From Marinobacter sp. NP-4(2019) (GTDB lineage: Bacteria > Pseudomonadota > Gammaproteobacteria > Pseudomonadales > Oleiphilaceae), in assembly GCF_003994855.1 (NCBI RefSeq), contig NZ_CP034142.1:62001-126000 (forward strand): a stretch of DNA of 64,000 nt. Reading direction: 5' to 3'. Positions 9,073 to 16,517 of this stretch are shown one piece after another. The notes under the pieces are model-generated. The model made no database searches. It saw only the letters and a program-made list of their open reading frames with translations, and was not told the origin of the DNA. The translations under genes were made by a program, and so were the position numbers. Each line of letters starts with the position of its first letter. The first letter of the stretch is position 1.

Positions 9073-9528
9073 TTACTGAACCTCGACCTCAATGGCCTTG
9101 GGTTCAGCGGGCTCGGACTTCTGCAGGGTGAGTGACAGTATCCCGTCCTTGAAGCTGGCCTTGATACTGCCCTCGTCCACGTTCTCCGGCAAGGTGAAAC
9201 GCCGCAGGAAGCTGCCATAGACCCGCTCGATGCGGTGGAGTTTTCTGTCTTGCGTTTCTTCCTCGTGCTTGCGCTCACCCTGGATGCTGAGCACACCTTC
9301 GTGGACAGTGACTTTGACATCTTCCTTGGTCATACCTGGCAGCTCCGCCTCAATGGTGAAAGCTTCCGGGCTTTCCTTGATATCAACTGCAGGCGCCCAG
9401 TCGCTGCGACTGAACAGGTCCTTGCCTTCCCGCTCACCGTTGCCTCGGGTCAGGCCCAGTAGTCGATTGTAACGGTTCATCAGGTCGTCAAATTCACTGA
9501 TCGGATTCCAGCGTGTAATGTTGCTCAT
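9073..9528 (-). CDS. Hsp20/alpha-crystallin small heat shock protein
   Basis: 151 aa. An ATP-independent holdase that keeps unfolding proteins soluble. The alpha-crystallin domain spans about residues 45-140 (DWAPAVDIKESPEAFTIEAE, LPGMTKEDVKVTVHEGVLSI, then YGSFLRRFTLPENVDEGSIKA). The conserved I-x-I-type tail is poorly matched: the protein ends EPKAIEVEVQ, where IEVEV may serve. The start ATG has a perfect AGGAGGAG site. Confidence 0.95.
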   Translation of the reverse strand: MSNITRWNPISEFDDLMNRYNRLLGLTRGNGEREGKDLFSRSDWAPAVDIKESPEAFTIEAELPGMTKEDVKVTVHEGVLSIQGERKHEEETQDRKLHRIERVYGSFLRRFTLPENVDEGSIKASFKDGILSLTLQKSEPAEPKAIEVEVQ

Positions 9529-9714
9529 AATGAAACTCCTCCTTTACGAATCTGAAATCGTGAGACATCAGCTTCGCTCGCGGAACAGCTCCATACCGGT
9601 GGCGCCAGCCGGATGGGACTCCGTGAACTTCTGCTATTTCCGAATGTAGGATCATTGCAGAGGTTTTCAAGACCCTGCTCGAGCAAATTTTGACCTGCAT
9701 CAGGCGCGGGAGAA

Positions 9715-10284
9715 TCAATCCTGCCCGTTCAGATATTCGTCCTTCAATTTGACGTAGTTGGCAGCGGTATATTTGAAGAAAGTGCGCTCGTTGTCCGTCA
9801 GCGCGCGCGCCTTCTTGCACGGAGACCCGACATAAAGATGGCCAGATTCCAGAGTCTTGCCGGGCGGCACCAGGCACCCGGCAGCGACAATAACCTCATC
9901 CTCCACCACGGCACCGTCCATGATAATGCAGCCCATGCCCACCAACACCCGGTTGCCCACCGTGCACCCATGCAGCAGGGCCTTGTGGCCAATGGTGACA
10001 TCGTCGCCAATGATCAGCGGATAACCGCCGGGATTGTAATCACTGGCGTGGGTGATGTGGAGGACTGAGCCATCCTGGACACTGCAACGGTCACCGATGC
10101 GAATCTTATGCATATCGCCCCGTACCACTGTCATCGGCCAGATCGAAACGTCATTACCGGTTTGAACATCACCGATCACTACTGCACTGGGGTCAATCCA
10201 GGCGCGCTCGCCAAACTGTGGCGTGATACCCTTGTGAGAACGTACATTCGTCAACCCTTTAGCACCCATGTTACATGTAACCAA
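9715..10284 (-). CDS. Gamma carbonic anhydrase family protein (YrdA-like)
   Basis: 189 aa from the first ATG; a second in-frame ATG at 10269 is an equally good start and may be the true one. It is a left-handed beta-helix protein built of hexapeptide repeats (IGDVQTG, IWPMTVVRGD, IGDDVTIGHKALLHGCTVG, VLVGMGCIIMDGAVV). The histidines in VLHITHAS and IGHKALLHG fit the trimeric metal site. Catalytic activity is unproven in many members. In Pseudomonas this gene is next to prlC (PA0066-PA0067); here 21 kb of accessory DNA separates them. Confidence 0.9.
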   Translation of the reverse strand: MVTCNMGAKGLTNVRSHKGITPQFGERAWIDPSAVVIGDVQTGNDVSIWPMTVVRGDMHKIRIGDRCSVQDGSVLHITHASDYNPGGYPLIIGDDVTIGHKALLHGCTVGNRVLVGMGCIIMDGAVVEDEVIVAAGCLVPPGKTLESGHLYVGSPCKKARALTDNERTFFKYTAANYVKLKDEYLNGQD

Positions 10285-10406
10285 TTCGTAAGTGATTGAA
10301 AAGATAGGAAGGAGTCAAAGTTACACTTTTGCCGGTTTTCACTCTAATCATGTGACGATATTGTGGCCGGTTCTGGCCAGAGATTGCCAGCTAAAATCGG
10401 CAGTGC

Positions 10407-10423
10407 GGGTCGCAAAGCGGACA
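10407..10423 (+). repeat. Dispersed AAAGCGGACA motif, copy 1
   Basis: GGGTCGCAAAGCGGACA in the noncoding gap left of the antitoxin gene. It is one of about seven degenerate copies confined to the island's noncoding DNA. Confidence 0.5.
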
Positions 10424-10561
10424 CCGCACCAAGTCGAAAATTTTTCCTGCTTAGAGGTCTATCACTTTGGATTTTTCAGTTTTTAGTAGATCTAAATCTC
10501 GGAGTAGGGTCTTCACAGGCGAGCACGATGAACATGAAAAAGCGAGTATTCATCTGTAGGA

Positions 10562-10876
10562 TCAGCTGAAATCACCGTGCTCAATTTTCTGGAGCACCGA
10601 CGCTATCCTGCAACAACCCTCAGGGGTACCCAACAGGTCGCAGGGTCTTTCATCTTCAAGCGCTGGAATCGGTCGCTGGAGCCAGTCCAATGCTCGTTCC
10701 CGCGACTCCCAGATTCGTATCGCCTGATGAACAACGTCGATTGCGTGCCGCGTGATAACCAGTTCCAATCCAACCGGCACCATCCGCTCCCATTCTCGGA
10801 GCGTATCTGGAATCGGGGCGTCCGGGTCACACTGGGCCACGAGATCACTCAGGCTGTAAGATTTTCCTTCCCTCAT
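10562..10876 (-). CDS. Chimeric antitoxin-like protein (MazE/PemI tail plus DUF2384)
   Basis: 104 aa, ATG preceded by a strong GGAGGG. Residues 1-38 (YSLSDLVAQCDPDAPIP, then REWERMVPVGLE) resemble the C-terminal toxin-binding tail of MazE/PemI-type antitoxins. Residues about 45-104 (IRIWESRERALDWLQRPIP, then LLGTPEGCCRIASVL, ending IEHGDFS) resemble the DUF2384 (MbcA/ParS/Xre) toxin-binding domain. Neither an AbrB fold nor a helix-turn-helix DNA-binding domain is present. No RES or MazF toxin is adjacent; the gene is an orphan. Assignments are from remembered family patterns, not a search. Confidence 0.65.
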   Translation of the reverse strand: MREGKSYSLSDLVAQCDPDAPIPDTLREWERMVPVGLELVITRHAIDVVHQAIRIWESRERALDWLQRPIPALEDERPCDLLGTPEGCCRIASVLQKIEHGDFS

Positions 10877-10904
10877 ACAAGTCCCTCCGACTGGGCATCG
10901 TTAT

Positions 10905-10920
10905 TCCATTTTCTAATGGA
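10905..10920. promoter_or_regulatory. Inverted repeat upstream of antitoxin gene
   Basis: TCCATT-TTCT-AATGGA, a perfect 6-bp inverted repeat 29 bp upstream of the chimeric antitoxin start. This is where an autoregulatory operator would be expected, but the protein itself has no visible DNA-binding domain, so the regulator would have to be another protein. Confidence 0.3.
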
Positions 10921-10958
10921 CAATCCATAAAAGGAAGGGGACTCTCCCAGTGTCATGG

Positions 10959-10974
10959 ACATCTCTGTTTTAGT
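10959..10974 (+). repeat. 16-nt direct repeat, left copy
   Basis: ACATCTCTGTTTTAGT; differs by one base from 25779-25794, in the same orientation, about 14.8 kb apart. The two copies bracket the defence-like and alcohol-oxidation parts of the island. Confidence 0.4.
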
Positions 10975-11100
10975 CACTGCGCCAATTTGAATTTTGCCGC
11001 CCTTTGGTGTGGACAACGGCACCACCATGGCGCCAGACATTTTCAGGGATCATGAGCGTGCGGATGTCCGCATGCGTTTAAGAGCTTGGGAAGCTCGGCC

Positions 11101-11120
11101 CGGTCGAAAAGCGAACATTC
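11101..11120 (+). repeat. Dispersed AAAGCGGACA motif, copy 2
   Basis: CGGTCGAAAAGCGAACATTC, with one G-to-A change in the core relative to the other copies. Confidence 0.5.
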
Positions 11121-11189
11121 AAAGCCAGCCACCGTTAAAGATTCCGAATGCCGTATTTATCAGGTTAAGTTGATTCTGTCTCAGTTTGT

Positions 11190-11777
11190 CTAACGAACAC
11201 CGTTGTATGAGACCGCTTTCTTATTGATACCTATATCGGCTCTCATTGAGTTCGTGAGCTTGAGTGCTGCTTCTCGGATACTCTTCCAGGTCGTACCTTT
11301 TCCGTCATATATCAAGGCAAGAAGCATATCTATTAGATTGTCATTCGCGTCCATTACTTCCTGCGGAGCCAGCATCGCCAAATATGCGAAGAGACGGAGC
11401 CTTTCAGTCTCGAAAGCCTCTTGTTCTTCAGCTGTTAATCCGGCTCGTTTTCCAAGTGCCGTCAATTCGATTTTTGCTAGGAGAGAGGCAACGATATCTA
11501 AGCAAGCTCTGTAGATCAGCAATTTATCGTTGTGCTCTCTGAGGTGAGTCTCCTTAAAAATCTCATAGTCTTTTCTGATGGAAACCAGTTGTTCATTATT
11601 TTTCGCACGAAGATTGGATCGTAACTCTTCCAATTCCTGCTGATGACTATGCCGCTGATTGTCCATAAGCCGAGTGGCCCACACTCTTCCCAGCCAGCTC
11701 GAAAGTGCGACGACAATAAATCCTGCCCCTCCGAGTGAGCCGAGGATCCAGGCAGTCAGGCTCGCATAGTGCTCCAT
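11190..11777 (-). CDS. Membrane-anchored coiled-coil protein, unknown function
   Basis: 195 aa, unrecognised. One N-terminal transmembrane helix (about residues 8-30, LTAWILGSLGGAGFIVVALS) is followed by a charged coiled coil (about 40-90, many Q/E/R/K/L) and a helical C-terminal domain. ATG follows AGGAGAG. It begins 12 bp after the stop of the 341-aa gene, so the two are an operon. It is AT-richer than the core, with codon use unlike its neighbours outside the island. A membrane anchor with a coiled coil next to a cytosolic partner fits an effector-sensor arrangement, but that is inference. Confidence 0.75.
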   Translation of the reverse strand: MEHYASLTAWILGSLGGAGFIVVALSSWLGRVWATRLMDNQRHSHQQELEELRSNLRAKNNEQLVSIRKDYEIFKETHLREHNDKLLIYRACLDIVASLLAKIELTALGKRAGLTAEEQEAFETERLRLFAYLAMLAPQEVMDANDNLIDMLLALIYDGKGTTWKSIREAALKLTNSMRADIGINKKAVSYNGVR

Positions 11778-11789
11778 ACTGTTGCTCTC

Positions 11790-12815
11790 CTAGCTATGTA
11801 AAACCATTTCAGAAATATCTTCTAGCGATCCAAGTTCAACGAAAAACGCTTGAAGCTCGCCTTCCTCTTTTCGCTTTGGTCGAAGAACGCAACGGTGCTC
11901 CTTTTGGTAAGAGAAGGAGATGTGCTTCCAAAACTCCTGATTCATATCTTTAGGAATATCGTTGAAAGGATCGTAATAGTAGACATTGCCCTCCAAGAAC
12001 TGCCAGTGCGGATATTGCTGAGCGAATGCTTTCCTCAAACGATCTATGAATGCCATTTTGTCTTTGATAATCAGAGCCGCATCTGCCTCGAAATCAGTTG
12101 GCATTCGCCGACTGATGTCTGTACACGTACAGAACAAAAAGTAGTCATCCATCATGAATTCCAGATCCACCGTCCCTTTTTCAATGGGAAGTGTATGGCC
12201 CTGAAATTTAACGCTAGTCTCGCCGCGCATCGCCTCTGCAAAGGCTCTCAACTTATAAGGTCTTGCCGTTTCAAGATCCTTAACGGCTCGGAGATGGCTC
12301 CCTTTTGCGTATTCGGACGCAGGCGATATACGCAACCTGCCGTGATGAAAGGCGTCTTCGATGTACTTGCTTTTTGAGAATTTTACCAACCAATCACCCT
12401 CGACCTCTGCTCTTCCTTCGAACATTTTCACGCCAGGAGGGGTCCCGTCTGAGAAATAGGTGTTCAGTTGCTCCAGCCCTTCTGACATCGAATCTTTAGT
12501 CAGAATACCCCGCCAGTTCGTTTCTTCGATAATTTCTGTGAATAGTCTGCCAAGGCGATTATCGTTTGCTAGCATTGGCGTCGGCGTGATCTGGCCCTTG
12601 TGATTGAGGTCGAGGCCATTCATAAACACGTCCCTGAACCTCTCCAATATGGCTTCGTCAGATTGGAGCAAAAGATAGGGCTGCTTGTAGTAAGACAGTC
12701 TCCATAGATCATGCAACGCTAGTTTCCCAGCGTTTTGGCTAGCTTCGTGATGTAGCTCTTGTTCACGCTTTTTGAACCAGTCGTAAGTGGCAGCAGCTCT
12801 ATCAGACATAACCAT
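11790..12815 (-). CDS. Unknown 341-aa protein, weakly DUF2971-like
   Basis: 341 aa, no confident family. The central part (FSKSKYIEDAFHHGRLRISP, then DDYFLFCTCTDISRRM) and the later SYQKEHRCVLRP resemble in layout the DUF2971 proteins, where a short KY-rich segment, a C-F-S-like strand and an E-x-E-x-R-like segment occur in order. The N-terminal 130 residues are helical and unassigned. No signal peptide or membrane segment. ATG follows GGGAG. It is co-transcribed with the downstream membrane coiled-coil gene; AT-rich and probably acquired. Confidence 0.7.
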   Translation of the reverse strand: MVMSDRAAATYDWFKKREQELHHEASQNAGKLALHDLWRLSYYKQPYLLLQSDEAILERFRDVFMNGLDLNHKGQITPTPMLANDNRLGRLFTEIIEETNWRGILTKDSMSEGLEQLNTYFSDGTPPGVKMFEGRAEVEGDWLVKFSKSKYIEDAFHHGRLRISPASEYAKGSHLRAVKDLETARPYKLRAFAEAMRGETSVKFQGHTLPIEKGTVDLEFMMDDYFLFCTCTDISRRMPTDFEADAALIIKDKMAFIDRLRKAFAQQYPHWQFLEGNVYYYDPFNDIPKDMNQEFWKHISFSYQKEHRCVLRPKRKEEGELQAFFVELGSLEDISEMVLHS

Positions 12816-12910
12816 ATCGACGCTCTCCCTCGAATGCTCTGATCAATTAATTCCATGATTAACATCGCAATGGATTTATTCTCTTTTATTTAGGGAATGT
12901 AAGGAGCACA

Positions 12911-12935
12911 GCTGGTTGAAAAGCGGACATTCAGA
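12911..12935 (+). repeat. Dispersed AAAGCGGACA motif, copy 3
   Basis: Core GGTTGAAAAGCGGACATTCA in the gap between the AlbA_2 gene and the 341-aa gene. Confidence 0.5.
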
Positions 12936-12979
12936 TTTTCTAACGCTGAGTTCACCGGCTTATCCGGTGCAACCATTTG

Positions 12980-14005
12980 TTAACCCTTATTGCGTGATTG
13001 ATACTCTTTGCTTGCGTTAGCTAGATATTCCTTTTTATCTTCGTGCTTCGCCAGATCGTCACGTATAGCTGTTAACGCATACTTAGAGTACTTGAATATC
13101 GTTGAAGCACCAGCGTCAACTTCGATTGCATATCTCTTACTGTTTTTTAGTCCCAATTTCCAGACAAGAACCTGGGCATCATAGGATCGAATTTGAAGCT
13201 CATCCGCTAAATGCTTAACCAAAAAAGGATAGTCTTTATTTGGGTCAAGGTTGGGAACCACCACCGTATCGACTGGCGCAAGATTCCCTACCAACTTAAG
13301 CGTAGGAGCCCCTTCTTTTTCCTTAAAATGGCCCTCTTGGACAAAAGAGACCTCATTTTTTAATCCGGCCAATAGTTCTTCATCTATAACAAAATTGTTC
13401 GCTATATTGGAGGATTCCATCTTGCCACTATATAGATCAAGCAACGCTACGTTTTTTGGTCCAATTCGCGATATTTTCTCAATGTGCTCCATCCATAGCT
13501 TTCTTTCTTTTTCACGAATCTCAATCTGCATTCGCTTTAGTTCAGGAAATTCGATTCGTTTACTTGTCCCACGATACCGATAATAAATATCACCATCTTT
13601 GAGAACATCACCCGAATTTTTCTTGCATATTACCGGTTTATCATCGGCCTCTTTTATTGCGATGAATCCATAGTGCTTTCTTTTAAACGTGACAACGCCT
13701 ATATCCCAGTGAATTTCCGGGCTGAAATATTCTGAAAGGTATGTGGATAGCTGCTCTATTTTGATCTGCTCAAATTTGTCTTTATCGATTCCCTTCAACG
13801 TTCTCGGGTTATCAGTAACACCAAAAACAAGTATCCCGCCTTGCGTATTCGCAAAGGCACAAATAGTCTTGAGATACTTCGCTAGGCTTTTGAAGCCAAA
13901 ATTTTCTTTAAATTCGAGCGACGTCGATTCTCGAGATTTGACTTTTCCATCATCACTCGAATTAGCGAGAATTTCTTTAACTCGATCTTCGTAAACGCGA
14001 CTCAT
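12980..14005 (-). CDS. Schlafen AlbA_2 domain putative ATP-binding/DNA-binding protein
   Basis: 341 aa. The N-terminal domain carries the AlbA_2 signature: ESTSLEFKENF at residues 26-36, ICAFANTQGGILVFGVTD at 48-65, and FIAIKEADDKPVI with a YRYRGTSKRIEF strand near 143. The C-terminal half is unassigned. Such proteins occur as stand-alone regulators and often in phage-defence loci. AT-rich (visibly below its core surroundings). It lies 164 bp upstream of the 341/195-aa pair on the same strand, with repeat copy 3 in the gap, so co-transcription is uncertain. Confidence 0.82.
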   Translation of the reverse strand: MSRVYEDRVKEILANSSDDGKVKSRESTSLEFKENFGFKSLAKYLKTICAFANTQGGILVFGVTDNPRTLKGIDKDKFEQIKIEQLSTYLSEYFSPEIHWDIGVVTFKRKHYGFIAIKEADDKPVICKKNSGDVLKDGDIYYRYRGTSKRIEFPELKRMQIEIREKERKLWMEHIEKISRIGPKNVALLDLYSGKMESSNIANNFVIDEELLAGLKNEVSFVQEGHFKEKEGAPTLKLVGNLAPVDTVVVPNLDPNKDYPFLVKHLADELQIRSYDAQVLVWKLGLKNSKRYAIEVDAGASTIFKYSKYALTAIRDDLAKHEDKKEYLANASKEYQSRNKG

Positions 14006-14122
14006 TCTGTTCCTTGTGCGGGGTAAACATGAAGCTTAGCGGCGCACTTGCAATGGAGGCGAAGCCGCAATGAAAAGGTCGTCCGGCGGCCATTGGCCGA
14101 GCACTACAGCGACTGGTTAAAA

Positions 14123-14380
14123 CTAGAGGCGCTGGGGACATTCACCAAACTGCTTCAAAAGTTGAGCAACCTTTTCTTTATCCTCAGATTCCCACAATAC
14201 CGAAGCCCCTTTATCCATAGAGCTGAAGGACGAGGAAAGATATTCCTGATACTCACAAGTAAGGACTCTATCGGCTGGTGGCTCGACGGTAGTAACTCCC
14301 TGATAGTCCACTTTTTCTGATCCACGCACCCAGCCAGTTGGGGTTAGATGCCATTCTGTCCATTCCTTGCTCGCTGACAT
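14123..14380 (-). CDS. Small hypothetical protein
   Basis: 85 aa, unrecognised, acidic and Trp-rich at the start (EWTEWHLTPTGWVRGSEKVD). The gene is supported by an AGGAG site 6-7 nt before the ATG. This site lies inside a 15-nt inverted repeat (AAATAG-GAG-CTATTT on the coding strand, 14381-14395) that could partly hide it in mRNA. It is the first of the minus-strand genes of the AT-rich block. No signal peptide or membrane segment. Confidence 0.6.
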   Translation of the reverse strand: MSASKEWTEWHLTPTGWVRGSEKVDYQGVTTVEPPADRVLTCEYQEYLSSSFSSMDKGASVLWESEDKEKVAQLLKQFGECPQRL

Positions 14381-14739
14381 AAATAGCTCCTATTTAACAG
14401 CTTATTAGTTTGAATTCGCGCTAACCCCAGTCGGCTTTTTTCAGTCTAGACCTGAATCACAGTGCGAACTTCCATTCCATTTCAAAGGGATAGTAGCTGC
14501 CTTTCCGCGATTCTGCGAACCCCGGCGGCGTCAAAAGTTTGCATGCGACTTGTTTGATCAGGTTTCTGCAAGTTTAATTCAGGAAGTCTAAAAGAATGCT
14601 AATCCAAAACTATGGCCTACAAGGGGGGGGAGGCCATCCCGTTCCCACGGACGGTTTAAAACGGCGGTGGACTTGCCCAAAAACGTATGGAAAGTCCCAG
14701 CCCCAAACGGAGGCCATTCTATTTAGGCTGATCGCTCAA

Positions 14740-14760
14740 CCTGAATGTCTGCTTTTCTGT
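14740..14760 (-). repeat. Dispersed AAAGCGGACA motif, copy 4
   Basis: CTGAATGTCTGCTTTTCTGT, the reverse complement form. It is followed by TTCGAAAGTTCAG, so that CTGAA/TTCAG and CTTTTC/GAAAG can pair as a hairpin. Confidence 0.45.
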
Positions 14761-14848
14761 TCGAAAGTTCAGTCGGGGCACAGTAAAGAAGGTCAGCTTC
14801 AAAATAGAGCGAATATTCGCTTCTGTTTAGGTTCCAGCTGGAATGCGG

Positions 14849-14872
14849 GATGGTCGCAAAGCGAACGTTTGG
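14849..14872 (+). repeat. Dispersed AAAGCGGACA motif, copy 5
   Basis: Core GGTCGCAAAGCGAACGTTTG, about 90 bp left of the IS insertion. Confidence 0.5.
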
Positions 14873-14957
14873 GCGGCGCGCAAAAACATATCTACTTGTA
14901 TTCCGACCTTAAATCAACAACCCAAAAATTCCACGCTGTGCGACGGACATTAACTTC

Positions 14958-14962
14958 GTTCA
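14958..14962. repeat. Target duplication, left copy
   Basis: GTTCA directly outside the left IS end; repeated at 16282-16286. Confidence 0.85.
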
Positions 14963-14993
14963 TGTAGTTGCCCCCGCTAAACCGGACACCACC

Positions 14994-15809
14994 TCATTCA
15001 TTTGATGCCAGTTCTGCCCGGTACTCCCAGGGCGATTTCATTTTCAGCCCTTTATGCGGGTGGCTACGGTTATAGTCCTCGATCCATTCCGGCAACCTGG
15101 CCATCACCGTTGCGGCATCAGGAAGATCGTTCAGGTACACATAGTCCCGTTTAAACGTCTTTACGAAGGCCTCCGCCATACCGTTACTCTGAGGGCTTCT
15201 CACGGGTGTGGTACACACCACAAAGCCTAGAGAGGACGCGAAGGCCCGCGTTTCTTTGGCGATGTAGCAGCTGCCATTATCTGTCAGCCATTCCAGCGGA
15301 TGAGGCACCCTCTCTGACTGGCCGAACCGGTATTCCAGGCTTTCCAGCAGTAGGTCCTGAACCATCTCACCGGTGATGCCACCAGTGGTCGCTACATAGC
15401 GCATCAGCTCGCGATCACAGCAGTCCAGGCTGAAGGCTACACGGACAACCTCCTTGTTCCAGCAGCGGATCTCAAAGCCATCTGAGCACCAGCGAAGGTC
15501 CGGCTTCAACGTAATAACCTGGCCATTGTGGCAGCGCTCTTGAGGTCGCCCTGTATACCGGGGTAACAGCAGCCCATCCTCCTTCATCAGTCGGTACACG
15601 CGCTTGTGATTCACTCGCTCATCGTTGGCTGCGAGCAATCGATTCAGTCGAGCCGTGATCCTTCGATAGCCATTGGCAGCACGGGCCTCGCACAGCTCAC
15701 GGATAAACGGTAAATGCCGGTCATCGTCCTGTTTGCTGTATCTCGGGCTTCGGCCTTTCTGGCGACCATGAAGGCGATCCAGAAGATTGGAGCGCGATAC
15801 CTTCAGCAC
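14994..15809 (-). CDS. IS2-group transposase OrfB (DDE integrase domain)
   Basis: 271 aa as an ATG-started frame; the functional product is probably an OrfAB fusion made by -1 frameshifting at the AAAAAAG of 15869-15875. The catalytic triad is visible: Asp in RWCSDGFEIRCWN, Asp in EWLTDNGSCY and Glu in NGMAEAFVKTFKRDY. HTH_21 and rve domains are in the usual order. Very similar in pattern to E. coli IS2 InsD (CSDGFE, LDCCDRE, TTGG). Confidence 0.94.
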   Translation of the reverse strand: MLKVSRSNLLDRLHGRQKGRSPRYSKQDDDRHLPFIRELCEARAANGYRRITARLNRLLAANDERVNHKRVYRLMKEDGLLLPRYTGRPQERCHNGQVITLKPDLRWCSDGFEIRCWNKEVVRVAFSLDCCDRELMRYVATTGGITGEMVQDLLLESLEYRFGQSERVPHPLEWLTDNGSCYIAKETRAFASSLGFVVCTTPVRSPQSNGMAEAFVKTFKRDYVYLNDLPDAATVMARLPEWIEDYNRSHPHKGLKMKSPWEYRAELASNE

Positions 15810-15823
15810 TTCCGCAACCCGCT

Positions 15824-16210
15824 TCAGAGGGTATCGTCCGGTGGCAGCAACGGCATGCGCGAGATCAACTTTTTTGACTGAGCCACCTCCAGGGCTTCCC
15901 GGAGTATTTCAGCTTCCATCGTCTTACGGCCTAACATCCGCTCCAGCTCCCGAACCTTCTTGTTCAGGGCTTTCACCTCAGATGCGCTTACAACCTCATC
16001 ACCGGATTCAATCGCGGACATGCCACCGTCTTTCATCAGCTTCTTCCAACGGAACAACAGGCTTGCTGATATACCATGACGCCGGGCTACAAGCGATACT
16101 GACATGCCTGGCTGCTCACATTCAGCAACCATGAACGCCTTCTCCTGCGCGGAATACCGGCGACGGCGCTGCACTCCGGTTATGACTTCGATTCTCTCCA
16201 CTTTGGACAC
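15824..16210 (-). CDS. IS2-group transposase OrfA
   Basis: 128 aa helix-turn-helix protein that binds the IS ends and regulates transposition. RRRRYSAQEKAFMVAECEQP and GMSVSLVARRHGISASLLFR form the HTH_Tnp_1 domain. A leucine-rich coiled coil (VKALNKKVRELERMLGRKTM) follows, as in IS2 InsC. The end of the gene carries the frameshift site that joins it to OrfB. Confidence 0.93.
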   Translation of the reverse strand: MSKVERIEVITGVQRRRRYSAQEKAFMVAECEQPGMSVSLVARRHGISASLLFRWKKLMKDGGMSAIESGDEVVSASEVKALNKKVRELERMLGRKTMEAEILREALEVAQSKKLISRMPLLPPDDTL

Positions 16211-16276
16211 TCCTTTGCACTAGGTCTATGCCTAGGCCTTTGCTTCTACCAAGGTGTCCGGTTTAAATGGGGGCTA

Positions 16277-16390
16277 CTACAGTTCATTCTTACGCCGACG
16301 TCGTGACGCCACGAAAACGATCACGTTCATAAGTAAAAAAGCCGTCAGGCAAACCACGCCTGTTCCAATTAGCGCAAACTCGACGCTCAC
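16277..16390 (-). CDS. Tiny membrane protein, 3' end altered by the IS
   Basis: 37 aa, GTG start, too short for most gene callers. Sequence pattern: MSVEFALIG, a hydrophobic helix to about residue 28, then SRRRRKNEL. The stop TAG is supplied by the IS terminal repeat. Removing the IS and one GTTCA copy restores an ending ...KNERS followed by TAA, so only the last residues changed. It resembles in size, start and layout the 30-aa frame at 17086-17178 (M-S/T-x-E-F, one helix, Arg-rich tail). Function unknown; small inner-membrane protein or type I toxin-like peptide are options. Confidence 0.45.
   Translation of the reverse strand: MSVEFALIGTGVVCLTAFLLMNVIVFVASRRRRKNEL
16282..16286. repeat. 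Target duplication, right copy
   Basis: GTTCA directly outside the right IS end, matching 14958-14962. Confidence 0.85.
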
Positions 16391-16517
16391 GAATATTACC
16401 CCGCATACTCAGCTTCCTGTTCGTTCAGACTATCCCTGTTGCATAATATCTGTCGATAATAAGTTCAAGACAGTAAACAGGATTGCCGCTCAAACTGCCA
16501 AAGAGGCACTGGGAAAG

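Larger units (their letters stand above)
10877..11189. other. Noncoding gap with short repeats
   Basis: 313 bp without a credible gene. It contains the promoter region of the antitoxin gene, a 16-nt repeat ACATCTCTGTTTTAGT (10959-10974) that recurs almost exactly at 25779-25794, and copy 2 of the AAAGCGGACA motif near 11101. Confidence 0.5.
14381..14957. other. Noncoding gap with degenerate repeats
   Basis: About 580 bp between the small hypothetical gene and the IS element. One open frame (14596-14967) has low-complexity, codon-atypical content and no ribosome binding site and is not called. It contains motif copies near 14740 (inverted) and 14849 and an eight-G run at 14624. Confidence 0.5.
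14963..16281 (-). mobile_element. IS3-family (IS2-group) insertion sequence, complete
   Basis: 1319 bp bounded by imperfect terminal inverted repeats: TGTAGTTGCCCCCGCTAAAC at the left end and TGTAGTAGCCCCCATTTAAA at the right end (read inward), both continuing into CCGGACACC. A 5-bp duplication of GTTCA flanks it, as IS2-group elements produce. It encodes OrfA and OrfB with an A6G slippery site at 15869-15875 for the usual -1 frameshift. Both frames are intact with a full DDE set, so it may be active. It inserted at the 3' end of a tiny membrane-protein gene (16277-16390). Confidence 0.95.

Noticed and set aside
10250..10300. tRNA or other RNA gene as the island attachment site
   Set aside because: No cloverleaf or conserved tRNA end was found at either island edge.
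14006..14122. Integron attC site
   Set aside because: The GGCGAAGCCGC-like palindromic text lacks the RYYYAAC/GTTRRRY boxes and no integron integrase is present.
14596..14967. 123-aa plus-strand frame left of the IS
   Set aside because: Runs through two dispersed repeat copies and into the IS end; composition is not protein-like.
16254..16517. N-terminal extension of the HipS-like frame
   Set aside because: Begins inside the IS terminal repeat, so it is created by the insertion; the family match starts at ATG 16518.
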